From Candidatus Aenigmatarchaeota archaeon (GTDB lineage Archaea; Aenigmatarchaeota; Aenigmatarchaeia; CG10238-14), in assembly GCA_026397455.1 (NCBI GenBank), contig JAPLUX010000047.1:1-6354 (forward strand): a stretch of 6,354 bases of DNA, written 5' to 3'. Below the pieces are notes generated by a model. That model did not search any database and was not told the origin of the DNA. It saw only the letters and a program-made list of their open reading frames with translations. A program made the position numbers and the translations under genes. Below are positions 1 to 6,115 of the stretch, in pieces. Position 1 is the first letter of the stretch; the number at the start of each line of letters is the position of its first letter.

Positions 1-49
1 AGAATAAAACAAGATGTATTTCTGATAAGAAACTTAATTGAAAAATATT

Positions 50-592
50 CTAAATAATCCCAAAACTAGGTAAAACTAAGAATAATATCATCGGCAATAC
101 AGCATCCAACCCTGCCAATGCTAAATCCATACTCATCGGTGAAGATGCAGCCCCTCTAGCAAACCTGAATATTACTTGTTCCAGTATCATATTTCCAACA
201 AAAGCTACTATGACATTGCTACCAACCCAATACCCCCATGCAGGATTTCCAACTTGCATAAACTTCATCGTCAAGAATGGTATTCCAGTCACCGTAGGAG
301 CTATGTAATCCCACCAGAAAACATTGACAAAAGACCATGGTATACTAGAAGTTATAGCCCTCAACGGATGAAAACCACCAGCCAAGAAACCCATCGCTAT
401 TCCGTCTGTTATTATCGAAACAACTACACAGACGATGAATACTATCATTTTAGCACCGAGAAAAGATGTTGTCGTTCCAGTAGTTTTTTTAGCAGGTGTA
501 GTAGTTTGAGCATTTACAAATCCAGAGGATAGCATCAACAAAGAGAATAAAACAACAGACATTAAATGTACAAACAAATGAATTCTTTTCAT
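50..592 (-). CDS. Unrecognised membrane protein with signal peptide
   Basis: I do not recognise the family. From the ATG at 592 the product is 180 residues. Residues 1-28 look like a signal peptide: a basic MKRIH start, a long hydrophobic core and a V-N-A site before Gln29. A Thr/Ser/Lys linker follows (about 30-43). Hydrophobic segments then lie near 48-70, 84-108 (weaker, Trp-rich, with WWDY at 93-96), 120-142 and 158-180, and the chain ends inside the last one. This suggests an integral membrane protein with 3-4 helices. An in-frame GTG at 622 would add 10 polar residues in front of the signal; I prefer 592 because AAGGAT lies 3 bases upstream and the signal peptide then starts normally. 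It lies 44 bases after gatE on the same strand, so it may be cotranscribed, but nothing ties it to tRNA amidation. The coding call is firm, the function unknown. Confidence 0.72.
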   Translation of the reverse strand: MKRIHLFVHLMSVVLFSLLMLSSGFVNAQTTTPAKKTTGTTTSFLGAKMIVFIVCVVVSIITDGIAMGFLAGGFHPLRAITSSIPWSFVNVFWWDYIAPTVTGIPFLTMKFMQVGNPAWGYWVGSNVIVAFVGNMILEQVIFRFARGAASSPMSMDLALAGLDAVLPMILFLVLPSFGII

Positions 593-636
593 ACAATCCT
601 TATTATTTTTTGTTTTAACCACTTAATAAGTCTTAT

Positions 637-2082
637 TCAAAATTCTTCCTTGACAGTTTTGATAACATCTTCACTCTTAACCCTGCCCCTAACCTTACTC
701 ATGACTATACCGATGATTTTTTCTGATGGCTTGTCTCTGTTCGCTTTTATCACATCTTTAACGATTTCTCTCAATTCTTTTTCTGTTATAGTTTCTAAAC
801 CTATTTTTTTGATACAATCTTCTAACGATGTGTTAACATTTTTTGATTTATACAAAAGAACATCTGGCACAGATTCTTTCACTATTTTTCCTTTATCAAG
901 CAACTCAAATAACTCTTCAAAAATTTCGTCAGTCAAATTTTCTATCTTAACATCTTCTCTCTTCTTCAAATCTTTCAACGTGCTGACAAAGACATTTGCA
1001 ACGATAGATGGATTGACATTGAATTTTTTAATGATATTCTCGAACAAATCAAGATAATCCGATGCCAATATTTGTTTGGATAAGTCATCTGATAATTTTA
1101 GTTTTTCTCTAAACCTAACGAGTTTCTTCGTCCATGGTTCAGGTAGATTTTTTTTAATTTTTTGAATGGTTTTATCCTCTATGAGTATCGGTGGAATATC
1201 CGTCTCAACGTACATCCTCGCTGATCCAGGTAAAGGTCTTATAAACCTTGTTGTCCCATCAGGATTAGTAGCCCTAGTTTCTTCTTTCACTTCGGGAAGG
1301 GACAATTGTCTTTGAACTTCTAATTCAATAACTTTTGACAACAACCCAAGCTCTTGAATACCTTTTATCTCAACCCTTGCACCGTTTTTTATACTGACGT
1401 TAACATCTTGGCGCACAGTTCCTATACCTCTTTTAACCTTCCCAGTTGACCTGCAAATCATGCCTATGAAATATGCAATCTCTTGAATTTCTTCAGGAGA
1501 ATAACCGATTAATAGACCAGTACCAATCTCGACTAAAGGAATACCAAGCCTGTTCAACCTATAAGTCACATTACCATTTTTTTCATCAACTATACTGGCA
1601 GCATCTTCTTCTAAACTAATGCTCGTAATCTCAATTTTTTTTCCTTTATATTCTAAATATCCATCCAATCCTATAACCGCTGTTCTCTGGAATGCAGATG
1701 TGTTGCTGCCATCTATCACATTCTTTCTCATGATTTGAATCTCATCTGGTATCGTGCAGTTGAACATCAGAGCTATCTGCAGGACTATTTCCAACGCTTC
1801 TTGATTCAATGGATGAACTGGTTCTTCATCACATTCTACAAGACAATCTTCACTCGGAAATATTTGATAGTAAAAATTTCTGTTCCTCAAGAATTCATAT
1901 TGAGCTGTTGTATCTATTTCCCCGATCTCCGATTGTGTCGGGTTTTGTTTTCTCATGATAATTTTTATCGGTTCTTTTTCCTGCATCATCGTCGAACAAT
2001 TACAGAACAACTTGTGTTTTGTGTTGAGTTGTCTATGAATCTCCAAACCACATTTCAAGTCGATTTTCTTGTAATCGATCAA
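637..2082 (-). CDS. gatE: Glu-tRNA(Gln) amidotransferase subunit E (GatE), lacking the AspRS-like insertion
   Basis: GatE is the kinase/transamidase subunit of the archaeal GatDE complex. It activates Glu on Glu-tRNA(Gln) with ATP and, with ammonia from GatD, makes Gln-tRNA(Gln) in the cytosol. Visible family features are GLEIHRQLNTKHKLFC at residues 12-27, SEIGEIDTTA at 51-60, DEEPVHPLN at 85-93, a DGSNTSAFQRT segment at 124-134, the GatB/E signature RQDVNVS..GARVEIKG at 224-241, and RPLPGSARMYVETDIP at 282-297. The helical domain follows. A YqeY-like tail ends with IGIVMSKVRGRVKS (457-470). Cys27, Cys29, Cys80 and Cys84 could bind metal (inference). At 481 residues it is about 140 shorter than typical GatE (roughly 620-635): after EVQRQL (255-260) it passes almost directly to EETR..PDGTTR (267-279), where GatE normally carries an AspRS-like domain. 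The start is a TTG, with GGTGAT three bases upstream. It lies 10 bases after gatD. GatB was considered, but the motifs and the GatD neighbour favour GatE. Confidence 0.93.
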   Translation of the reverse strand: MIDYKKIDLKCGLEIHRQLNTKHKLFCNCSTMMQEKEPIKIIMRKQNPTQSEIGEIDTTAQYEFLRNRNFYYQIFPSEDCLVECDEEPVHPLNQEALEIVLQIALMFNCTIPDEIQIMRKNVIDGSNTSAFQRTAVIGLDGYLEYKGKKIEITSISLEEDAASIVDEKNGNVTYRLNRLGIPLVEIGTGLLIGYSPEEIQEIAYFIGMICRSTGKVKRGIGTVRQDVNVSIKNGARVEIKGIQELGLLSKVIELEVQRQLSLPEVKEETRATNPDGTTRFIRPLPGSARMYVETDIPPILIEDKTIQKIKKNLPEPWTKKLVRFREKLKLSDDLSKQILASDYLDLFENIIKKFNVNPSIVANVFVSTLKDLKKREDVKIENLTDEIFEELFELLDKGKIVKESVPDVLLYKSKNVNTSLEDCIKKIGLETITEKELREIVKDVIKANRDKPSEKIIGIVMSKVRGRVKSEDVIKTVKEEF

Positions 2083-2085
2083 TTA

Positions 2086-2091
2086 ATCACC
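2086..2091 (-). promoter_or_regulatory. Ribosome binding site deciding the TTG start of gatE
   Basis: On the minus strand GGTGAT is followed by the spacer TAA and then TTG at 2082-2080. The six bases are complementary to AUCACC in the archaeal 16S 3' tail. No in-frame ATG gives the conserved KCGLEIH start, so this site supports translation from TTG. It lies just after the gatD stop codon (TGA at 2095-2093), allowing coupled translation. Confidence 0.7.
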
Positions 2092-2092
2092 A

Positions 2093-3430
2093 TCAAAACA
2101 AGAATGCTCTAGGATCGATTCTTTCAGTAATTTCACCAGCATAGTTTGTTAGCATCATTTCTTTAATCTTTCCCATTTCTTTAGTCTGTCCTAAAACCCA
2201 AGATAATTTCACGTAAGCTGTTTCTGGTAACATATCTTCTGCATATATTACTCCTCTACTCAACAACTCTCGTGTGTTACGGTAAATTGTTGGATGAGTT
2301 CTTCCGTACAAACATTGAGATGTTATCACAACTGGAATTCCTGAACGAACGGCCTTTTCGATTTTTGGCAATAAAGAAAATTTTCCTAATGTTGGTGTAT
2401 GTCCGATACCAGTGGCTTCTATGACGATACCATGATATCCTTTGTCAATATAAAAATCAATGATATTGGGGTCTATACCTGGATAAATTTTTATGAGTGC
2501 TACTTTTTGTTCAATTTTGTCGTTAACTTTAACTTTTTTTTCACTTCTTTTATTGTAATTCTCATTCAAAATTTCAATTTTTTTATCTTTCCAATGGATT
2601 TTTGCTATCGGCAACTCATCCATTGGTCTGAAGGCATCTCTCCTTGAAGTGTGCATCTTTCTAACCTTTGTTCCCCTTATAGCAAAACAGTAATTATCCT
2701 CCATACTGCCGTGCATAACAGTACAAACTTCAGCCACATCAGAGTTCACAACAAAATTAGCAGCACAAGTAACATTCATTACTGTATCAGATGATCCCCT
2801 GTCACTGGAACGTTGGGATCCCACCAAAGCAACAGGACAACATAAATCTTTTAACATAAAACTCAAAGCTGCCGCAGTGTAATGAAGCGTATCTGTACCA
2901 TGTATCACGATTACACCTCTCACACCAGAATTTATTTCTTTAGCAACAGCTCTTGCTATTTCCTTCCAACCTTCTGGAGTCATATCTTCGCTCATTATGT
3001 TCATTACCTGTTCAACTTTTATGTTTGCCATTTCCTTCAATTCTGGAACCTTTATTACTATGTCTTTGGCAGAGAAAGAAGCATAGACGCCACCAGTCTT
3101 ATAATCTATTTTACTAGCTATAGTTCCACCAGTTCCGATGATAGAAATCACAGGTAGTTTTTTATCAAAAATCACTTCTTTCACTTCTTTTTCTTTTTTT
3201 CCCACATTTTTATTTACAGTTTTAATTTTCTTGATTTTAACATTTTTTTCAAACTTTATACCTATGTTGTATCCATTCTTCAGTTTAAGGACTAAACAGT
3301 TTTTATCACCAAGTTCTATCCTGGGCATCAAGATGCCTTCATAAAAATTCTTATTCTTAATCAGCTTTATTTCATCCCCAATTTCTACTCTATTCTTCTT
3401 GAGAAAACTCTGAACCTGTTCAGAATACAT
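2093..3430 (-). CDS. gatD: Glu-tRNA(Gln) amidotransferase subunit D (GatD), asparaginase-like
   Basis: GatD is the glutaminase subunit of GatDE. It hydrolyses glutamine and passes ammonia to GatE. From the ATG at 3430 the product is 445 residues. The N-terminal GatD domain (about 1-80) carries the family segment LVLKLKNGYNIGI. A Lys-rich linker leads to an L-asparaginase-like amidohydrolase. Catalytic residues are visible: GTGGTIAS with Thr103, HGTDT with Thr179 and Asp180, and RKMHTSRRDAF with Lys258. They match, with nearly the same numbering, the Thr/Thr/Asp/Lys set known from Methanothermobacter GatD (101, 177, 178, 254). GSQRSSDRGSSD and MHGSMEDNYC are also family-typical. A TTG at 3478 would add 16 residues, but it has no Shine-Dalgarno match and abuts a TATA-like element. 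The ATG at 3430 has GTGAT three bases upstream. It heads a probable gatD-gatE operon and is divergent from the pilin gene. No defects seen. Confidence 0.95.
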   Translation of the reverse strand: MYSEQVQSFLKKNRVEIGDEIKLIKNKNFYEGILMPRIELGDKNCLVLKLKNGYNIGIKFEKNVKIKKIKTVNKNVGKKEKEVKEVIFDKKLPVISIIGTGGTIASKIDYKTGGVYASFSAKDIVIKVPELKEMANIKVEQVMNIMSEDMTPEGWKEIARAVAKEINSGVRGVIVIHGTDTLHYTAAALSFMLKDLCCPVALVGSQRSSDRGSSDTVMNVTCAANFVVNSDVAEVCTVMHGSMEDNYCFAIRGTKVRKMHTSRRDAFRPMDELPIAKIHWKDKKIEILNENYNKRSEKKVKVNDKIEQKVALIKIYPGIDPNIIDFYIDKGYHGIVIEATGIGHTPTLGKFSLLPKIEKAVRSGIPVVITSQCLYGRTHPTIYRNTRELLSRGVIYAEDMLPETAYVKLSWVLGQTKEMGKIKEMMLTNYAGEITERIDPRAFLF

Positions 3431-3433
3431 CAA

Positions 3434-3438
3434 ATCAC
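3434..3438 (-). promoter_or_regulatory. Ribosome binding site deciding the gatD start
   Basis: On the minus strand GTGAT is followed by TTG and then the ATG at 3430-3428. This is the same GTGAT plus three-base layout seen before gatE, the pilin, rrp42 and rpl39e. It favours this ATG over the in-frame TTG at 3478, which has no such motif. Confidence 0.55.
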
Positions 3439-3462
3439 TAAGAATATTTTGTTTCGACAAAC

Positions 3463-3500
3463 TATAAATCTCATTCAAAACTTTTATATCATACTGAAAT
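3463..3500. promoter_or_regulatory. Divergent promoter region between gatD and the pilin gene
   Basis: About 90 bases separate the gatD and pilin start codons, so both promoters should be here. On the + strand CTTTTATATC (3481-3490), preceded by A-rich CAAAA like a BRE, resembles an archaeal TATA box. It lies about 35 bases before the pilin start, which implies a short leader that still contains the GTGAT site. Read on the minus strand the same bases give GATATAAAAG, at a distance suitable for gatD. A second AT-rich candidate for gatD is ATTTATAG near 3463-3470. Transcription starts are inferred, not seen. Confidence 0.4.
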
Positions 3501-3513
3501 CAAATATCTTATA

Positions 3514-3518
3514 GTGAT
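3514..3518 (+). promoter_or_regulatory. Ribosome binding site deciding the TTG start of the pilin
   Basis: GTGAT, three bases (GAT), then TTG at 3522-3524. The ATG overlapping this site at 3517-3519 is in another frame and hits TGA after two codons. The frame from the TTG gives the KGISP class III leader expected at the very N-terminus, so both signal and protein context agree on TTG. Confidence 0.6.
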
Positions 3519-3521
3519 GAT

Positions 3522-3974
3522 TTGAAAGGTATAAGTCCTTTATTGGCAAGTGTCCTTTTGATAGCCTTCACTTTGACAGCAGCAACAATTATAGGTGCTT
3601 GGATGACCTCAACAATGAAATCTAGTACCGATACAGTTGGTGGTCAATTAACATCAAATGTTAACTGTTCTTCAAATGTTATAAATCTTGATGCATTATG
3701 TCATAACAACACTAACGTAACAGTTATTGTTCAAAACATCGGTTCTGCGTCCTTAACTAATCCATCTTTCTACATGAAAACAAGTGATGAAACTACATGT
3801 ATTAGTAACCAGACTGATACAATTTCAGTTGGTGGGTTTGCAAAGTATGAGATAAATTGTACTAATTTTGCTGTCAACAGTAAAACATTGAATTACGTTA
3901 AAGCTACAGCATTATGTCAAGGGGTTGTATCAATCTCGATTGAAAAGAAAGATTTCACAGATTCTTGTTCATAA
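3522..3974 (+). CDS. Archaeal type IV pilin-like protein, Cys-rich, class III leader
   Basis: The product is a 150-residue pilin-like surface protein. It opens with a minimal leader, MKG, followed by ISPLLASVLLIAFTLTAA. This matches the archaeal type IV pilin N-terminal pattern: a prepilin peptidase (PibD/EppA type) would cut after Gly3, and the hydrophobic stretch (about 4-28) forms the filament core helix or an anchor. A Thr/Ser-rich region and a probable beta-rich head follow, including NVTVIVQNIGSASL (65-78), a strand pattern common in archaeal surface domains. The head has six cysteines (49, 60, 93, 113, 132, 149) and five N-X-S/T sequons (Asn48, 62, 65, 96, 112), two with Cys in the middle, so disulfides and N-glycans are likely (inference). 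There is no partner pilin, ATPase or prepilin peptidase in the window. Its TTG start follows GTGAT. Its 3' end overlaps the convergent eL39 gene by 6 bases, and a T5 run lies just downstream (3983-3987). It could instead be a minor pilin or other pseudopilin. Confidence 0.83.
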   Translation: MKGISPLLASVLLIAFTLTAATIIGAWMTSTMKSSTDTVGGQLTSNVNCSSNVINLDALCHNNTNVTVIVQNIGSASLTNPSFYMKTSDETTCISNQTDTISVGGFAKYEINCTNFAVNSKTLNYVKATALCQGVVSISIEKKDFTDSCS

Positions 3975-4133
3975 CCTTAATCTTTTTCTCTTCCAACTTC
4001 TTCTCGTTATGGAAACTCTTCTATTTTTTGCTCTTTTTATTCCAAATTTTTTTATATCTACCCATCTAGGAGCAAGCCTAACTTTTGCAGCTTTTATCTG
4101 TTTTAATTTCCTACTGTATATTTTCCTACCCAT
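3969..4133 (-). CDS. rpl39e: Large ribosomal subunit protein eL39 (L39e)
   Basis: The product is a very basic 54-residue protein that begins MGRKIYSRKLKQ, contains APRWVDIK and ends RRSWKRKRLRL. The family (about 50 residues) shows the same order: a Lys/Arg-rich N-terminal helix, a P-x-W-V/I motif in the middle, and a C-terminal R-x-W-x-R-x-K/R-L tail. eL39 lies in the wall of the peptide exit tunnel of archaeal and eukaryotic large subunits. The ATG at 4133 lies 4 bases after the rrp42 stop. It has GTGAT at 4141-4137 with a three-base spacer, and the rrp42 TGA sits inside that site. The gene therefore appears to be the last member of the exosome operon. Its stop (TGA, 3971-3969) overlaps the convergent pilin gene by 6 bases. 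Its short length makes it easy to miss. Confidence 0.9.
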   Translation of the reverse strand: MGRKIYSRKLKQIKAAKVRLAPRWVDIKKFGIKRAKNRRVSITRRSWKRKRLRL

Positions 4134-4136
4134 GCG

Positions 4137-4141
4137 ATCAC
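4137..4141 (-). promoter_or_regulatory. Ribosome binding site of rpl39e containing the rrp42 stop
   Basis: On the minus strand GTGAT, three bases (CGC), then the eL39 ATG. The rrp42 stop TGA (4140-4138) lies inside the motif. The same nesting occurs at the rrp41/rrp42 junction (GTGAT at 4741-4737 with the rrp41 TGA inside), so termination and re-initiation are probably coupled. Confidence 0.6.
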
Positions 4142-4733
4142 AGGAATTTTCTTAATTCTTTTGTTTTTTTTACTGCTAGATCAACCATCGTATTTAAATC
4201 CTCTTCAGTCAACCCGTGTTTACCACTCTTCTGCATCGCACAAACTTTGCCATCTTCCATTACAGCAACGACGAGTTTGGTATCCAATACTTCTTCTTCC
4301 TCTTTGTTAGGATCAAATAAGAACTTGCCAGCTACTTTACTAATCGTTACAGTGACAGGCTCATGTAATATCGGTAATTTTTTCTCCAACTTATCCCTGA
4401 TGATTTTATCATCCTCTATTTTCGGAATCTTTGTAGTCTTCAAAGCGGCTACTGCAGCTAGAGCTGCTGCATCTATCAAATTACCGTCATTGTTTATTAT
4501 GTGAACATCGCTCCAGTCTTTAATACACCCATGTTTGGCATGTCTGGAAATGGTGTACCTATTCCCATTTTAATACCGACTATAACATCTGTTTTCCCAA
4601 TCTTAACTCTAGCAGAACCCTCTGCATTTTCAATAATATTAGTCTCTACTTTTACTTCTCTGAACTCATCCATCTTTCTACCATCTATTCTTTCCTCATT
4701 TTCCAACAACCTAAACATGTATCCTGTCTGCAT
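4138..4733 (-). pseudogene. rrp42: Exosome ring subunit Rrp42, internally deleted and frameshifted
   Basis: Rrp42 is the non-catalytic RNase PH-like subunit that alternates with Rrp41 in the archaeal exosome hexamer. The 5' part (4733 to about 4510) encodes RLLENEERIDGR, AEGSARVKIGKTDVIVGIK and GTPFPDMPNMGVLKTGA, then hits TAA at 4499-4497. The 3' part, in another frame, is open through DVHIINNDGNLIDAAALAAV, then KFLFDPNKEEEE and AMQKSG, to TGA at 4140-4138. Both parts match the family well. Intact archaeal Rrp42 is about 260-275 residues; the two parts total about 200. The missing middle, judged from remembered homologues, is about 45-50 residues including the LASPTFEPGPPDEN-like segment. 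The missing length must be 1 modulo 3 to restore the frame. The ATG at 4733 has GTGAT (4741-4737) three bases upstream. An in-frame ATG at 4748 would add five residues and overlap rrp41 by 11 bases. A genuine deletion or an assembly/read error are both possible. Confidence 0.82.
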
Positions 4734-4737
4734 GAAA

Positions 4738-5454
4738 TCACTTTCCATATTTTTTATTCAGAGCCTCTTTCTGTTTTTCATAAATTTTTTCCCCAGCCTT
4801 AATCTGTTCTTTTATTATTGTTTTTATTTCTTTTGATGTTAACTGCCCGTCCATCTGGAGCAACGTGATTATTTTCTTTCTTGGCATGAACGCGATTGGC
4901 ACATCAGCTTCAGAATAATTGTCCTCTTTTCCACACAAGTCTAATACAATCGTGTCATCTATCTTTCCGCCAGAAACAGCGACTATAAGATCTCTCATCG
5001 GCACGCCGGCATCAGCTAAAGCCAAAGAAGCAGCGTTTATCCCAGTGACTCTGGTTGAGCCATCAGCTTGCAATATTTCAATGTAAACATCAACTACAGC
5101 TTCGGGATATTCTTCAAGGAACAAGGATGGTTCTAATGCGAGTCTAGTCACTTTAGATATTTCAATAGACCTTCTTGAAGGTCCTGGATAAGCTCTATCA
5201 TCCACAGAAAAAGGTGCCATGTTATACCTGCATCGTATTATGGCAGTATCAGCCTTTTGTCTGTGTTTTGGGAACAATGCTCTTGGTCCATAAACACCAG
5301 CTATAGCAACAGTTTTACCAAACCTGACTTGAGCAGAACCATTGGCATTAGGGATGACACCGATTTTCATCTCAATTTCTCTCATTTCATTCGGTTTTCT
5401 ACCGTCGAGTCTTTTTCCGTTAACTATCAATTTTTTATCAGTTTTCATTCCCAT
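4738..5454 (-). CDS. rrp41: Exosome catalytic ring subunit Rrp41
   Basis: Rrp41 is the RNase PH-family subunit that carries the phosphorolytic 3'-5' RNase site (and reverse polyadenylation activity) of the archaeal exosome, working as Rrp41-Rrp42 dimers in a six-membered ring. From the ATG at 5454 the product is 238 residues, close to the family length of about 240-260. Visible motifs are KRLDGRKPNEMR near the N-terminus, RYNMAPFSVDDR (76-87), PGPSRRSIEISK (91-102, with the Arg pair at 94-95), ILQADGSTR (127-135), DAGVPMRDLI (148-157), and the acidic EDNYSEAD, with Asp178 and Asp184 at the conserved catalytic positions. LLQMDGQLT follows. Thus the active subunit looks intact, unlike its partner. 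The GTG at 5463 and the ATG at 5448 are alternative starts; 5454 is preferred because GTGAT (5463-5459) lies four bases upstream. The gap after rrp4 is one base. Confidence 0.95.
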   Translation of the reverse strand: MGMKTDKKLIVNGKRLDGRKPNEMREIEMKIGVIPNANGSAQVRFGKTVAIAGVYGPRALFPKHRQKADTAIIRCRYNMAPFSVDDRAYPGPSRRSIEISKVTRLALEPSLFLEEYPEAVVDVYIEILQADGSTRVTGINAASLALADAGVPMRDLIVAVSGGKIDDTIVLDLCGKEDNYSEADVPIAFMPRKKIITLLQMDGQLTSKEIKTIIKEQIKAGEKIYEKQKEALNKKYGK

Positions 5455-5455
5455 T

Positions 5456-6115
5456 CTAATCACTCAACAATTTTGTAATCTCATCTGTTAATCCAATGAT
5501 ATGCGCTTTCTCATCGATCATCTTGATAGCTTTTATAGCCTTTTCAATCTTTTCTCCTGAAACCCAAACAACACCGTTCTGCCCCACTCTTATGATAGTT
5601 CCAGTTTTTTCTTTGACAGTGTTGATCATACTTCCCTCTTTTCCTATCAACCTTGGAACTTTACTCGGCGTAATTTTTATCGTGACACCACCCTTCAATT
5701 TTCTTGCTACAGGTGTTCTCATCGTGAGCTGAACATCCCCTCTTTTCGTATCACCAACCTGAGCGTATATGACATCCCCAGCATCGAAGAACTGGCTGAT
5801 ATCAGTTCTTTTAAAATCGATAAACTCATCTACACCCTCTGACAAAGGAAGGAATGCCTGCCAAGGCGAGTTTATATCTACAAGCCAACCAGCCTTTTCA
5901 ACATCAGTAATGAAGCCAATGACTTTATCTTCTTTTCTCGGTATGTAGACGCCAGAAAGAGGAATCACAGACAAATAATCGTTACTATCTTTTGGAAGAC
6001 CTAGGAACTTGGATATGATTTTACCATCTTCTATAAAAGTCCCATAACCAGCTCTCTTCTCTTTTGCATCTCCTAATAATTCACCTGGGATAACTATTTC
6101 TCTAACTTCTTCCAT
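5456..6115 (-). CDS. rrp4: Exosome RNA-binding cap subunit Rrp4
   Basis: Rrp4 forms the trimeric cap on the Rrp41-Rrp42 ring. It binds RNA and feeds it into the central pore. The 219-residue product has the usual three parts. The N-terminal domain (about 1-60) includes REIVIPGELLGD and a GYGTF segment. The S1 RNA-binding domain (about 61-135) includes DKVIGFITDVEKAGWLVDI and GDVQLTMR. The KH domain (about 143-205) has KITPSKVPRLIGKEGSMI, with the GKEG loop at 158-161, then VWVSGEKIEKA. Its length is in the family range and no key part is missing. The ATG at 6115 shares one base with the SBDS stop (TAATG), with GGTTGAT just upstream, so the two genes are probably translationally coupled. It sits directly before rrp41, the standard archaeal order. 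Csl4, the alternative cap, is a different protein and lacks the KH domain. Confidence 0.95.
   Translation of the reverse strand: MEEVREIVIPGELLGDAKEKRAGYGTFIEDGKIISKFLGLPKDSNDYLSVIPLSGVYIPRKEDKVIGFITDVEKAGWLVDINSPWQAFLPLSEGVDEFIDFKRTDISQFFDAGDVIYAQVGDTKRGDVQLTMRTPVARKLKGGVTIKITPSKVPRLIGKEGSMINTVKEKTGTIIRVGQNGVVWVSGEKIEKAIKAIKMIDEKAHIIGLTDEITKLLSD

Noticed and set aside
41..49. T5 run on the minus strand after the membrane protein stop as a terminator
   Set aside because: Archaeal terminators are T-rich, but one T5 run in such AT-rich sequence is too weak to call.
176..532. Plus-strand open frame of about 118 codons
   Set aside because: Antisense shadow of the membrane protein gene, with no ribosome site and no recognisable protein features.
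625..637. Inverted repeat AATAAG-T-CTTATT between gatE and the membrane protein gene
   Set aside because: Short, AT-only apart from one pair and with a one-base loop, so unlikely to form a hairpin or be a specific operator.
566..1057. Plus-strand open frame of about 163 codons opposite gatE
   Set aside because: Ser/Thr/Leu/Phe-rich composition typical of the reverse of a Lys/Glu-rich gene; gatE on the other strand is clearly the real one.
637..2082. Bacterial-type GatB instead of GatE
   Set aside because: The length is GatB-like, but SEIGEIDTTA, the DGSNTSAFQRT segment, RPLPGSARMY and the adjacent GatD are GatE features.
3430..3478. Longer gatD from TTG at 3478
   Set aside because: No Shine-Dalgarno match, too close to the TATA-like element, and catalytic residue numbering fits the shorter form better.
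3522..3974. Archaellin (flagellin) for the + strand gene
   Set aside because: It lacks the longer archaellin-type N-terminal region and there are no fla/arl genes nearby; the KGISP leader fits pilin-like proteins better.
4138..4748. Programmed ribosomal frameshift in rrp42
   Set aside because: The two frames do overlap without stops before 4499, but a frameshift could not supply the missing 45-50 residues, and I see no slippery run or stem-loop at the junction.
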